From positions 61,855-125,854 of the forward strand of contig NZ_JASCIS010000024.1 of the NCBI RefSeq assembly GCF_029968015.1: DNA of 64,000 bases, read 5' to 3'. A model generated the notes under the pieces. The model was not told the DNA's origin and did not search any database. It was given only the letters and a program-made list of their open reading frames with translations. The position numbers and the translations under genes were made by a program. Positions 49,612 through 57,314 of this stretch are shown piece after piece (position 1 is the stretch's first letter; the number at the start of each line of letters is the position of its first letter). Source of the DNA: Streptomyces luteolus (lineage in GTDB: Bacteria > Actinomycetota > Actinomycetes > Streptomycetales > Streptomycetaceae).

Positions 49612-51680
49612 CAGGCGGCCTTTCTGGTGGAGGAGTTGGCGGGTACGTCACGGAGGTCGCGGACGAGTCCGGCGATGTTGTCCGCGCGCAGCTCGTCGAG
49701 GGTGACCGCGCTGCCGCCGAGGTTCCGCGCGAGCTCCGCGGCGAGGCCGAGCCGGACCGGGCCCGCCTCGCAGTCGACCGTGACGGTCGCGACGCCCTCG
49801 GCGGCGAACAGGCCCGCGGCCCGGGTCGCCCGCGCGACCGGCTCCGGCCCGCCGGTGGCCCGGCCGTCCGTGACGACGACGAGCAGCGCGCGCCGCGCCG
49901 GGTCGCGGAGCCGCTCGACGCGCAGCACGTCGTGCGCCTTCAACAGGCCCTCCGCGAGCGGCGTCCGGCCGCCCGTGGGCAGCTGCTCCAGGCGTGCGGC
50001 GGCCGCGTCCACGGACGACGTGGGCGGCAGCGCCACCTCGGCGCCCTTGCCCCGGAACGTCACCAGGCCCACCTTGTCGCGCCGCTGATACGCGTCGAGC
50101 AGCAGCGAGAGCACGGCGCCCTTCACGGCGCTCATCCGCTGCCGTGCCGCCATCGACCCGGAGGCGTCCACCGCGAACAGCACGAGGTTGCCCTCACGCC
50201 CCTCCCGCGTCGCCTGCCGCAGATCGTCCCGGCGCACCACGAGCCCCGCACCCGACCGCCCGCGCGCGTGCTGGTGCGGCGCCGCGGCCTGCACGGTCGC
50301 CGCGAGATGCAGCTTGCCGAGCGCGCCCCGCGGCCGCCGCGCACCCGTCGTACGGCCGTGCTCGGTACGGGCCCGCGAGCGGCGGCCCGCCGCGCCCGCA
50401 CCCGTGCCGGGCACGGTGAGCAGCTTGGCGCGGAACGGCTCCGTCGCGGCGACCGGCGCCTGCTCCGGGGCGGGCGCCGGGGCGGCCTGGGGCTCGCGGT
50501 CCTCCGGGGCGTCCTGGGCCTCGCCGCCCTGCGGCGGCACCTCGGGGCCGCCCTGCGGGGGCTGCGCGCCACCGCCGGGCCCGTCGGGGTCACCGGGTCC
50601 GTCAGGGTCACCGGGCCCGTCGGGCTCGGGCTCGGGGTCGGGATCAGGGTCCTGGCCGTCGTCCTCGGGGCCGCCGAACTCCTCCAGGGTCTCGTCGAGC
50701 TTGTCCTCGTCGAGGCCGGGCGCGTCGAAGGGGTTGCGGCGCCTGCGGTGCGGCAGGGCGAGCAGCGCGGCCTGCCGCACGTCCTCGGCGAGCACGTCCT
50801 CGCGTCCGGCCCACGCCGCGAGCGCCGTCGCCGTACGGGCCATCACGATGTCCGCGCGCATCCCGTCGACCTCGAACGCCGCGCAGGTCGCGGCGATCTG
50901 CCGGAGCGCCGCGTCCCGGAGCCGCACGGACGGCAGCAGCGCACGCGCCGCCACGATCCGCTCCCGCAACTCGGCCTCGTCGGCGGCGAAGCGCGCCGCG
51001 AACTCCTCGGGCCCGTCGTCGTACGCGAGCCTGCGCCGCACCACCTCGACCCGCTGGTCCGGTTCCCGGGACGCGGACACCTCGACGGTCAGGCCGAACC
51101 GGTCCAGCAACTGCGGCCGCAGCTCGCCCTCTTCGGGGTTCATCGTGCCGACGAGCAGGAACCGCGCAGCGTGCCGTACGGACACGCCCTCGCGCTCCAC
51201 GTACGAGGCGCCCATCGCGGCCGCGTCGAGCAGCAGGTCGACCAGGTGGTCGTGGAGGAGGTTGACCTCGTCGACGTAGAGGATGCCGCGGTGCGCGTCC
51301 GCGAGCAGGCCGGGCTCGAAGGCCTTCACGCCCTCGGACAGCGCCCGTTCGATGTCGAGGGCGCCGACGAGCCGGTCCTCGGAGGCGCCGACGGGCAGCT
51401 CGACCATCCGTGCGGCCCGGCCGTCCGCGGCACCGGACTCGTGCGGCCCGTCCGGGCAGTTCGGGTCCGGCGCGGCCGGGTCGCAGGAGAACCGGCAGCC
51501 GGAGACGACGGACACCTCGGGCAGCAGCGCCGAAAGGGCGCGTACGGCCGTGGACTTGGCGGTGCCCTTCTCACCGCGCACGAGCACGCCGCCCACGGCC
51601 GGAGAGACGGCGTTGAGCAGCAGCGCGAGCCGCAGATCGTCCTGGCCGACGAGGGCGGTGAAGGGGTAGGGGGTGTTCAA
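49611..51680 (-). CDS. Fused AAA+/von Willebrand chelatase subunit (ChlI-ChlD-like), putative cobaltochelatase
   Basis: A 689-residue fusion. Residues 1-330 are a magnesium-chelatase I-type AAA+ module: Walker A GEKGTAKST, DEVNLLHDHLVDLLLDAAA and LLVGTMNPEEGELRPQLLDRFGL. An acidic/Pro/Gly linker spans about 340-460, and a vWA domain has the MIDAS motif VDASGSMAAR near 510. With CobN such subunits power cobalt insertion in the aerobic pathway. A TTG start at 51680 is supported by AGGAGG at 7 bases and overlaps the cobQ stop as TTGA. Confidence 0.9.
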   Translation of the reverse strand: MNTPYPFTALVGQDDLRLALLLNAVSPAVGGVLVRGEKGTAKSTAVRALSALLPEVSVVSGCRFSCDPAAPDPNCPDGPHESGAADGRAARMVELPVGASEDRLVGALDIERALSEGVKAFEPGLLADAHRGILYVDEVNLLHDHLVDLLLDAAAMGASYVEREGVSVRHAARFLLVGTMNPEEGELRPQLLDRFGLTVEVSASREPDQRVEVVRRRLAYDDGPEEFAARFAADEAELRERIVAARALLPSVRLRDAALRQIAATCAAFEVDGMRADIVMARTATALAAWAGREDVLAEDVRQAALLALPHRRRRNPFDAPGLDEDKLDETLEEFGGPEDDGQDPDPDPEPEPDGPGDPDGPGDPDGPGGGAQPPQGGPEVPPQGGEAQDAPEDREPQAAPAPAPEQAPVAATEPFRAKLLTVPGTGAGAAGRRSRARTEHGRTTGARRPRGALGKLHLAATVQAAAPHQHARGRSGAGLVVRRDDLRQATREGREGNLVLFAVDASGSMAARQRMSAVKGAVLSLLLDAYQRRDKVGLVTFRGKGAEVALPPTSSVDAAAARLEQLPTGGRTPLAEGLLKAHDVLRVERLRDPARRALLVVVTDGRATGGPEPVARATRAAGLFAAEGVATVTVDCEAGPVRLGLAAELARNLGGSAVTLDELRADNIAGLVRDLRDVPANSSTRKAA

Positions 51681-53224
51681 GGGGTGGCCTCCTGGGACGG
51701 AGTGGGTTCGGGGGGCTGGGGCGGAGCCCCAGGAGGGACGAAGGGGAGGGACGAGGGTGCCCCACCCTCGATCAACCGCAACAGCCCCTCCGTGTCCGCG
51801 TGTTGCTCGATCAGATCGCCGAGCCGGTCCAGCTGCTCCTCGCGCAGCGCGCCGAACGACGTGTCGGGCGCGGGGACGAACCGCCGCCCCGCCGCCCGCG
51901 CGACCTGACGCAGGAACGCCCGCCGGAACCCGTCGGACTCCAGGGAGCCGTGCCAGTGCGTGCCCCACACGGCGCCGACGCGGCAGCCGTCGAGGAACGG
52001 CTCACCGCCGTCCACACGGGCCACGCCATGGTGGATCTCGTACCCCTCCACCCGCTCGCCGAGGGCCGAACCCACGGGCCGGGCCAGGGTCTTCTCCCGC
52101 TCGAACCGCACCCGTACGGGCAGCAGTCCGAGCCCGTCGACCGCACCGGCGCGGGACTCCACGTCGTCCTCGATGTGCTCGCCGAGCACCTGGAAGCCGC
52201 CGCAGATGCCGAGCACGGGGCGGCCCTCGGCGGCGCGGCGGGCCAGCGCGTCCGCGAGGCCGCGCTCCCGCAGCCACCCGAGTGCCTTGACGGTGCCGCG
52301 CGTTCCGGGCACCACGACCAGGTCCGCGTCGGCCAGCTCCTCGGCCCGGTCCACGAACCGCACGACGACACCCGGCTCGGCGGCGAGCGCGTCCACGTCC
52401 GTGAAGTTGGACATCAACGGCACGGCGCACACCGCGACCCGCAGCACGTCCTCGCCGACCGGCGGCGCGACGACGGACTCCCGCACGGCACCGCGCAGCG
52501 ACACCCGCAGACCGTCCTCCTCGTCGATGCCGAGCCCGTGCGCGTACGGCAGAACTCCGTACGTACGCCGCCCGGTGAGCTTCTCCAGCATGTCGAGCCC
52601 GGGTTCGAGCAGGGTCACATCGCCGCGGAACTTGTTCACCAAGTACCCGGCCACCAGGGCCTGATCGGCCTCGCTCAGCAGCGCCGTCGTACCGAAGAAG
52701 GACGCGAAGACACCGCCCCGGTCGATGTCGCCGACCACCACGACCGGGAATCCCGCGGCGCGCGCGATGCCCATGTTCACGATGTCGGTACGCCGCAGAT
52801 TGATCTCGGCCGGGCTGCCCGCGCCCTCGCAGATCACCGCGTCGTACGAGCCGCGCAGCTGCTCCAGGCAGTCGGTGACGGTGCCGAGCAACTGCTCCTG
52901 CCGCCCGCCGTGATACCCGCGGGCGGACATCTCACCCACCGGCTTGCCCATCAGGACGACCTGGCTGGAGCGGTCGCCGCCGGGCTTGAGCAGCACCGGG
53001 TTCATCAGCGCGCTCGGCTCGACCCGGGCGGCCTGCGCCTGCATGGCCTGCGCACGGCCGATCTCGGCACCCTCGCGCGTCACGAACGAGTTCAGGGACA
53101 TGTTCTGCGCCTTGAACGGCGCGACGGACACACCCTTACGGGCCAGCCACCGGCAGATCCCGGCGGTGACGACACTCTTGCCCGCGTCGGACGTGGTCCC
53201 GGCAACCAGTAGACCGCCACTCAT
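51677..53224 (-). CDS. cobQ: Cobyric acid synthase
   Basis: A 515-residue amidotransferase adding amides to side chains b, d, e and g. P-loop-like GLLVAGTTSDAGKSVVTAGICR, FKAQNMSLNSFVTREGAEIGRAQAMQAQAA, VICEGAGSPAEINLR and glutaminase nucleophile Cys in VLGICGGFQVLG with His in VWGTHWHGSLE. The ATG (53224) overlaps the cobD stop as ATGA. A Pro-rich tail of about 25 residues follows the catalytic domain. Confidence 0.96.
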   Translation of the reverse strand: MSGGLLVAGTTSDAGKSVVTAGICRWLARKGVSVAPFKAQNMSLNSFVTREGAEIGRAQAMQAQAARVEPSALMNPVLLKPGGDRSSQVVLMGKPVGEMSARGYHGGRQEQLLGTVTDCLEQLRGSYDAVICEGAGSPAEINLRRTDIVNMGIARAAGFPVVVVGDIDRGGVFASFFGTTALLSEADQALVAGYLVNKFRGDVTLLEPGLDMLEKLTGRRTYGVLPYAHGLGIDEEDGLRVSLRGAVRESVVAPPVGEDVLRVAVCAVPLMSNFTDVDALAAEPGVVVRFVDRAEELADADLVVVPGTRGTVKALGWLRERGLADALARRAAEGRPVLGICGGFQVLGEHIEDDVESRAGAVDGLGLLPVRVRFEREKTLARPVGSALGERVEGYEIHHGVARVDGGEPFLDGCRVGAVWGTHWHGSLESDGFRRAFLRQVARAAGRRFVPAPDTSFGALREEQLDRLGDLIEQHADTEGLLRLIEGGAPSSLPFVPPGAPPQPPEPTPSQEATP

Positions 53225-54216
53225 GACGTCATTCCTCTCCACCGCTGTGGGTTGGGCACAGCCCCCGGCTCCGGGCGCCTTGAAGCCAACGCCCAGGCGG
53301 AACGCCCGACCGCACACACGCCCAGAGCAAGCCAACCAACCCGCCTGGAAAGCCGAACAGCCCGTTCAACATCGCCGACTTGAACCGCACCCCCGGAGGG
53401 GTTCAGCACGGGCCGATGCTCAACCCGCCCCCCGTACGACAACGTCCCCCCGAGCCGTACGCCCAACGCCCCCGCGAACGACGCCTCCACGGGCCCGGCG
53501 TTGGGACTGGGATGCAACCCGGCGTCATCCCGCCACGCCCGCGCGGCGGCGCGCGGAGAGCCCCCGGAGAGCACCGCCAGCGCCGCGGTGAGCCGCGCGC
53601 CCGGCCACCCCGCCACATCGTCAAGGCGAGCCGACGCCCACCCGTACCGCCGATACCGCCGCGACTTGTGCCCGACCATCGCGTCCAGCGTGTTCACCGC
53701 CCGGAACGCGACGAGGCCGGGCACGCCGCCGACGGCGCCCCACACGAGGGCGCCGACGACCGCGTCGGAGGTGTTCTCGGCGACGGACTCGACGACGGCA
53801 CGCGCGATCCCGTCCGCGTCGAGCGTCTGCGGGTCGCGGCCGCACAGATGGGGGAGGCGCTCGCGGGCGGCGTCCACATCGCCCGCGGCGAGCGCGTCGC
53901 CGATGGCGCGGGCCTCCCGGCCGAGCGAGGTGCCGCCGACGACGGCCCAGGTGGCGGCGGCGGTCAGGGCGACGGAGGCGGTGGGGGAGCGGCGCACGGC
54001 GGCGGCGGACAGCGCGGCGGCCCCCACGGCACCGCCCACGCAGACGGCGGTGTGCAGGGCGCCCCACCCGCGGTGGTCCCGCCACAGCACCCGCTCGACG
54101 GCACCCGCAGCACGGCCGAACGCGGCGACCGGATGGCCCCGGCGGGGATCGCCGAGCAGCAGGTCACCGAGGAGGCCGGCGGCGGCGCCGTACGCGAAGA
54201 CGCGATCGGCACGCAC
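53221..54216 (-). CDS. cobD: Adenosylcobinamide-phosphate synthase (CbiB/CobD)
   Basis: A 331-residue membrane enzyme joining aminopropanol (phosphate) to adenosylcobyric acid. GLLGDLLLGDPRRGHPVAAFGR at the N-terminus and the conserved core AVVESVAENTSDAVVGALVWGAVGGVPG, AVNTLDAMVGHKS and SPNAGPVEASFAGAL are all typical. First gene after the riboswitch; GTG start with only a weak ribosome site. A 33-codon in-frame ORF ends 4 bases before it. Confidence 0.94.
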   Translation of the reverse strand: MRADRVFAYGAAAGLLGDLLLGDPRRGHPVAAFGRAAGAVERVLWRDHRGWGALHTAVCVGGAVGAAALSAAAVRRSPTASVALTAAATWAVVGGTSLGREARAIGDALAAGDVDAARERLPHLCGRDPQTLDADGIARAVVESVAENTSDAVVGALVWGAVGGVPGLVAFRAVNTLDAMVGHKSRRYRRYGWASARLDDVAGWPGARLTAALAVLSGGSPRAAARAWRDDAGLHPSPNAGPVEASFAGALGVRLGGTLSYGGRVEHRPVLNPSGGAVQVGDVERAVRLSRRVGWLALGVCAVGRSAWALASRRPEPGAVPNPQRWRGMTS

Positions 54217-54219
54217 GCT

Positions 54220-54321
54220 TCAGGCCGCCGTCACGCCTCGAAGGAACGGGGAACGTCGGGTACTCCGCGTACCCGAAGTGCGGGTCGTACTCGGCGTACG
54301 AGAGGGGCCGGAGCCGCGCAT
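54220..54321 (-). CDS. Possible 33-codon leader ORF between riboswitch and cobD
   Basis: ATG at 54321 opens MRGSGPSRTPSTTRTSGTRS, in the same frame as cobD and stopped by TGA 4 bases before the cobD GTG. Codon use in this frame is poor. Another frame of the same DNA has strong third-position GC (SYAEYDPHFGYAEYP) but no start codon. May be a coupling leader or chance. Confidence 0.2.
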   Translation of the reverse strand: MRGSGPSRTPSTTRTSGTRSTRRSPFLRGVTAA

Positions 54322-54366
54322 GGCGTTGTTGTCCTCACTCAGGGTCCGCGCCCTGGTTCGACGTGA

Positions 54367-54471
54367 ACGGCGGCGAGAGTTCCTGGCTCCCCGGGTTCGT
54401 GAAGACTCGAACCCCGGTGACAGTGGCGGGACCGCGCCGGATTCGCACCGGCTTCCTCTTCTGACCGCCGT
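54367..54471 (-). ncRNA. Cobalamin riboswitch
   Basis: Read on the minus strand: P1 strand ACGGCGG (54471-54465) pairs with CCGCCGT (54373-54367); GCCGGTGCGAATCCGGCGCG followed by GTCCCGCCACTGTCACCGG is the conserved core; a GGGTTCG...CGAACCC hairpin and the B12 box AGCCAGGAACTCTCGCC (about 54388-54372) follow. These are the standard landmarks of the AdoCbl-binding class. It controls the cobD-cobQ-chelatase-cobO-cobB operon, switching it off when cobalamin is plentiful. Confidence 0.95.
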
Positions 54472-54483
54472 AATGGCTCGGGC

Positions 54484-54512
54484 AGTCCACCACGCCCGAC
54501 AACGCCCGTCAA
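54484..54512 (-). promoter_or_regulatory. Promoter of the cobalamin operon
   Basis: TTGACG (54512-54507), 17-bp spacer, TGGACT (54489-54484) on the minus strand. The start would fall near 54477, just before the riboswitch P1 stem. Confidence 0.65.
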
Positions 54513-54559
54513 CTCCGCTTTGACCTGCGGCGGAAGAGTGTGCGGAGGCCCACAGGGAA

Positions 54560-54660
54560 CCGCCCCGCACCGGCCGTCGAAGAGGCTGGTGCGGGGCGGT
54601 GCGGGGCGGTGCGGGGCGGGGCGGGGCGGTGCGGGGCGGTGCGGGGCGGTGCGGTGCGGC
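54560..54660. repeat. 10-bp G-rich tandem repeat with matching inverted arm
   Basis: Seven units related to GCGGGGCGGT (54591-54660). CCGCCCCGCACC (54560-54571) is complementary to GGTGCGGGGCGG (54588-54599) and, with slight changes, to later units, so hairpins can form in several registers. Likely terminator of the pit operon on the minus strand; the plus strand could form G-quadruplexes. Confidence 0.75.
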
Positions 54661-54673
54661 GAGGTGGCCGGTG

Positions 54674-54898
54674 TCAGACGACGATCAGGAAGATCCCGTA
54701 CGACACCGCCGCCGCGCACAGTGCGAAGCAGGCGTACGCGCCCGTGCGGGCGAGCGGCGCGGAGCCGCCCTGAGCGGTGGCCGCCTCCTGCTTGGAGAGG
54801 CCGACGATGCCGAGGGTGAACAGCCCCACCAGGGCGACCGTCGCCACGAGGCTGACGCCGAAGACGGAGCCGAGCGCCGCCCAGTCGATGTCGATCAT
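54674..54898 (-). CDS. Small two-helix membrane protein next to pit
   Basis: A 74-residue protein with two transmembrane helices (LGSVFGVSLVATVALVGLFTLGIVGL and GAYACFALCAAAVSYGIFLIVV) joined by a short soluble SKQEAATAQGG loop. It follows the phosphate transporter by 34 bases and is probably co-transcribed with it. A similar small protein accompanies pit in S. coelicolor, as far as I recall. Function unknown; possibly an accessory subunit. Confidence 0.7.
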   Translation of the reverse strand: MIDIDWAALGSVFGVSLVATVALVGLFTLGIVGLSKQEAATAQGGSAPLARTGAYACFALCAAAVSYGIFLIVV

Positions 54899-54932
54899 GC
54901 GTGTTCCTTAGCTCGCTGGTCCGGTCGCCGGA

Positions 54933-56225
54933 TCAGACGGTCGCACCGGCGGGCCGCGCGGACTCCGCGGCGGCACCGGCCTGGGCCGGGATGGTGGGCT
55001 TGGCGTCCGCGTCCACTGCCTCGGCGGGAGGGCCGGGCACGGGCGGGGTGACGACGGCGAGGGCGGAGGCCACGACGCCCGCGGGCTCCGAGCCCGCAGG
55101 GGTCTCGGCGCCGGGGGCCGGGCCGTCGGCCTCGTTGACGTTGTGGTGGTCGACGACCTGGCGGCGCGAGATCAGCCAGATCGCGGCGCAGGACACGACG
55201 AGGAAGACCGCGACGGCGGCGACGCCCCAGCCGCCCTGGCGGGCCACGAACTCGGCGCCCGCGGCGACCAGTCCGGCGGCCGGCAGGGTCAGGCCCCACG
55301 CGACGAACATCCGGGTCGCCGTCGACCAGCGCACGACGCCGCCCTTGCGGCCGAGGCCCGAGCCCATGACGGCGCCGGAGCAGGAGTGCGTGGTGGAGAG
55401 CGAGAAGCCCAGGTTGGACGAGGCCAGGATGACCGCGGCGGCCGAGGTCTGGGCGGCGAAGCCCTGCTGCGGCTGCAGGTCGGTGAGGCCCTTGCCCATG
55501 GTGCGGATGATGCGCCAGCCACCGAGGTAGGTGCCGAGGGCGATGGCGAGACCGGCCGAGACGATGACCCAGACCGGCGGGTTGGAGCCCGGCGCGAGGG
55601 CGCCACCGGCGACGAGCGCCAGCGTGATGATGCCCATCGTCTTCTGCGCGTCGTTGGTGCCGTGCGCGAGGGAGACCAGACCGGCGGAGGCGATCTGCCC
55701 GGCGCGGTAGCCCTTGGCGCTCGACTGCGCGCCGGCGTTCTTGCCGAGCTTGTACGTCAGCCGCGCGGCGAGGAACGCGGCGATACCGGCGACGAGCGGC
55801 GCGGCGACCGCGGGGATCAGGACCTTGGTGACGACGACGCCGCCGTTGACCCCGCTGAGGCCGATGGACGCGACGGTCGCACCGATCAGACCGCCCATGA
55901 GGGCGTGCGAGGAGCTGGACGGCAGACCGACCAGCCAGGTGAGCAGGTTCCAGAGGATGGCACCCACCAGGGCCGCGAAGATCACTTCGGGCTGGATGCC
56001 GTCTTCTCTGACAAGTCCGCTGGAGATCGTCTTGGCGACCTCGACGGACAGGAACGCTCCGACGAGATTCAGCACGGCGGACATGGCCACCGCGGCCTTG
56101 GGCTTCATTGCGCCGGTCGAGATGGTCGTGGCCATCGCGTTGGCGGTGTCGTGGAAACCGTTCGTGAAATCGAACACGAGAGCTGTCACGATCACAATCG
56201 CGAGCAGCAGCGTGATGTGTTCCAT
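54933..56225 (-). CDS. pit: PiT-family low-affinity inorganic phosphate transporter
   Basis: A 430-residue membrane protein with two inverted halves bearing the PiT signatures DFTNGFHDTANAMA (start) and SLAHGTNDAQKTMGI (second half), plus LPSSSSHALMGGLIGA and LSTTHSCSGAVMGSG. About ten membrane helices, then an 80-residue Pro/Ala-rich cytoplasmic tail. Metal-phosphate/proton symport is the family role. A PHO box upstream indicates PhoR-PhoP control. Confidence 0.93.
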   Translation of the reverse strand: MEHITLLLAIVIVTALVFDFTNGFHDTANAMATTISTGAMKPKAAVAMSAVLNLVGAFLSVEVAKTISSGLVREDGIQPEVIFAALVGAILWNLLTWLVGLPSSSSHALMGGLIGATVASIGLSGVNGGVVVTKVLIPAVAAPLVAGIAAFLAARLTYKLGKNAGAQSSAKGYRAGQIASAGLVSLAHGTNDAQKTMGIITLALVAGGALAPGSNPPVWVIVSAGLAIALGTYLGGWRIIRTMGKGLTDLQPQQGFAAQTSAAAVILASSNLGFSLSTTHSCSGAVMGSGLGRKGGVVRWSTATRMFVAWGLTLPAAGLVAAGAEFVARQGGWGVAAVAVFLVVSCAAIWLISRRQVVDHHNVNEADGPAPGAETPAGSEPAGVVASALAVVTPPVPGPPAEAVDADAKPTIPAQAGAAAESARPAGATV

Positions 56226-56272
56226 TTACCCAGGCAATCGTTCGACGTCAGTGGCTTGTGGAACGTAGGCAA

Positions 56273-56294
56273 CCTGGGTGAACGGAAAGTGAAC
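56273..56294 (-). promoter_or_regulatory. PHO box (PhoP-binding direct repeats)
   Basis: Minus strand GTTCACTTTCC (56294-56284) followed directly by GTTCACCCAGG (56283-56273): two 11-bp direct-repeat units matching the Streptomyces PhoP consensus GTTCACC. They lie about 50-70 bases before the pit start. Confidence 0.75.
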
Positions 56295-56511
56295 TGGGGC
56301 AGGCTGCACGGTGTCCCGGGTGGGCTGCTTGTGGGCAAGGTTCCGGCGGCACCCGTTCCGGTCCCGTCCGGCCCCCGCCGCAAGGCCCGGAATCCCGGCC
56401 TCCGGAGGGCCGTCGCGCACCGCCTGGGGAGGGCGGCGAACCGGTCGAAGAGATCCTGATCACGTGGCGTCCCCGCCCCGCCTCCCCGCGCTCCTTTGGC
56501 AGGATCGGCCC

Positions 56512-57177
56512 ATGACGGAACGGACAAGCGACACACAGGAGTTGGCGCAGGCCTGGGCCGAGCTCGTGGCCACCGCCCGCCGCACCGCCGACACCGGTCT
56601 CGTCGTCGGCACCTCGGGCAACGTCTCCGTACGCGTCGGCGAGCTGGTCCTGATCACGCCGAGCGGCGTCCCGTACGAGCGCCTCGCCCCCGAGGACCTG
56701 GTCGCCGTGGACCTCGACGGCCACCAGGTCCGCGGCACCCTCAAGCCGACCAGCGAGCTCCCGCTGCACCTCGCCGTGTACCGCTCCACGCCCGCCGGGG
56801 CGGTCGTGCACACCCACGCCCTGCACGCGACGGCGGTCTCGACGCTGGTCCCGGAGCTGCCGCCCGTCCACTACATGACGGCGGACCTCGGCGGCCCGGT
56901 CCGCGTCGCCCCGTACGCCCTCTACGGCACGCCCGAACTGGCCGCACACATGCTGGAGGCGCTGCGCGGCCGCACCGCCTGCCTGCTCCAGAACCACGGC
57001 GCCGTCACCTACGGCGCCACCCTCGACCAGGCCTACGACCGCACAGCCCAGCTGGAGTGGATGAGCCGCCTCTGGCTCACCGCGCACGCCGTACCCGGCC
57101 ACACCCCGAGCCTGCTGAGCCCCGCCGACGTCGCCGCGGCCGGGCGGCAGCTCAAGGGGTACGGGCAGTGGCGCTGA
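56512..57177 (+). CDS. Class II aldolase/adducin-family protein
   Basis: A 221-residue zinc aldolase of the fuculose-phosphate/ribulose-phosphate-epimerase type. GTSGNVSVR (phosphate loop), ITPSGVPYERLAPEDLVAVDLDG, catalytic Glu in KPTSELPLH, zinc histidines in VVHTHALHATA and ACLLQNHGAVTYG. All ligands are present. Likely cleaves or forms a sugar phosphate; precise substrate not assignable. Its last codons are part of a tandem repeat that continues past the stop. Confidence 0.88.
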   Translation: MTERTSDTQELAQAWAELVATARRTADTGLVVGTSGNVSVRVGELVLITPSGVPYERLAPEDLVAVDLDGHQVRGTLKPTSELPLHLAVYRSTPAGAVVHTHALHATAVSTLVPELPPVHYMTADLGGPVRVAPYALYGTPELAAHMLEALRGRTACLLQNHGAVTYGATLDQAYDRTAQLEWMSRLWLTAHAVPGHTPSLLSPADVAAAGRQLKGYGQWR

Positions 57178-57252
57178 GGCGTACGGGTAGCGGCGCTGAG
57201 GGCTGAGGGCCACGGGCAGCGGTGCTGAGGCGTACGGGCAGCGGTGCTGAGG
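57158..57252 (+). repeat. About 22-bp tandem repeat spanning the aldolase stop codon
   Basis: Units GTACGGGCAGYGGYGCTGAGGC repeat about four times (near 57159, 57181, 57209, 57231). The first contains the last codons and TGA of the aldolase; the others are non-coding copies. Confidence 0.8.
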
Positions 57253-57314
57253 CGAGCCCGCGAGCGGCGCACGCCGAGTGGCCCGACTCCCTGTCCCCGC
57301 CGACACTGGAGCGC

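Noticed and set aside
54220..54321. Stop-codon read-through extending cobD upstream
   Set aside because: Codon use of the upstream frame is poor and the CbiB N-terminus is complete from 54216; kept only as a low-confidence leader ORF.
54588..54665. CRISPR array in the G-rich repeats
   Set aside because: Units of 10 bp without spacers; a simple tandem repeat.
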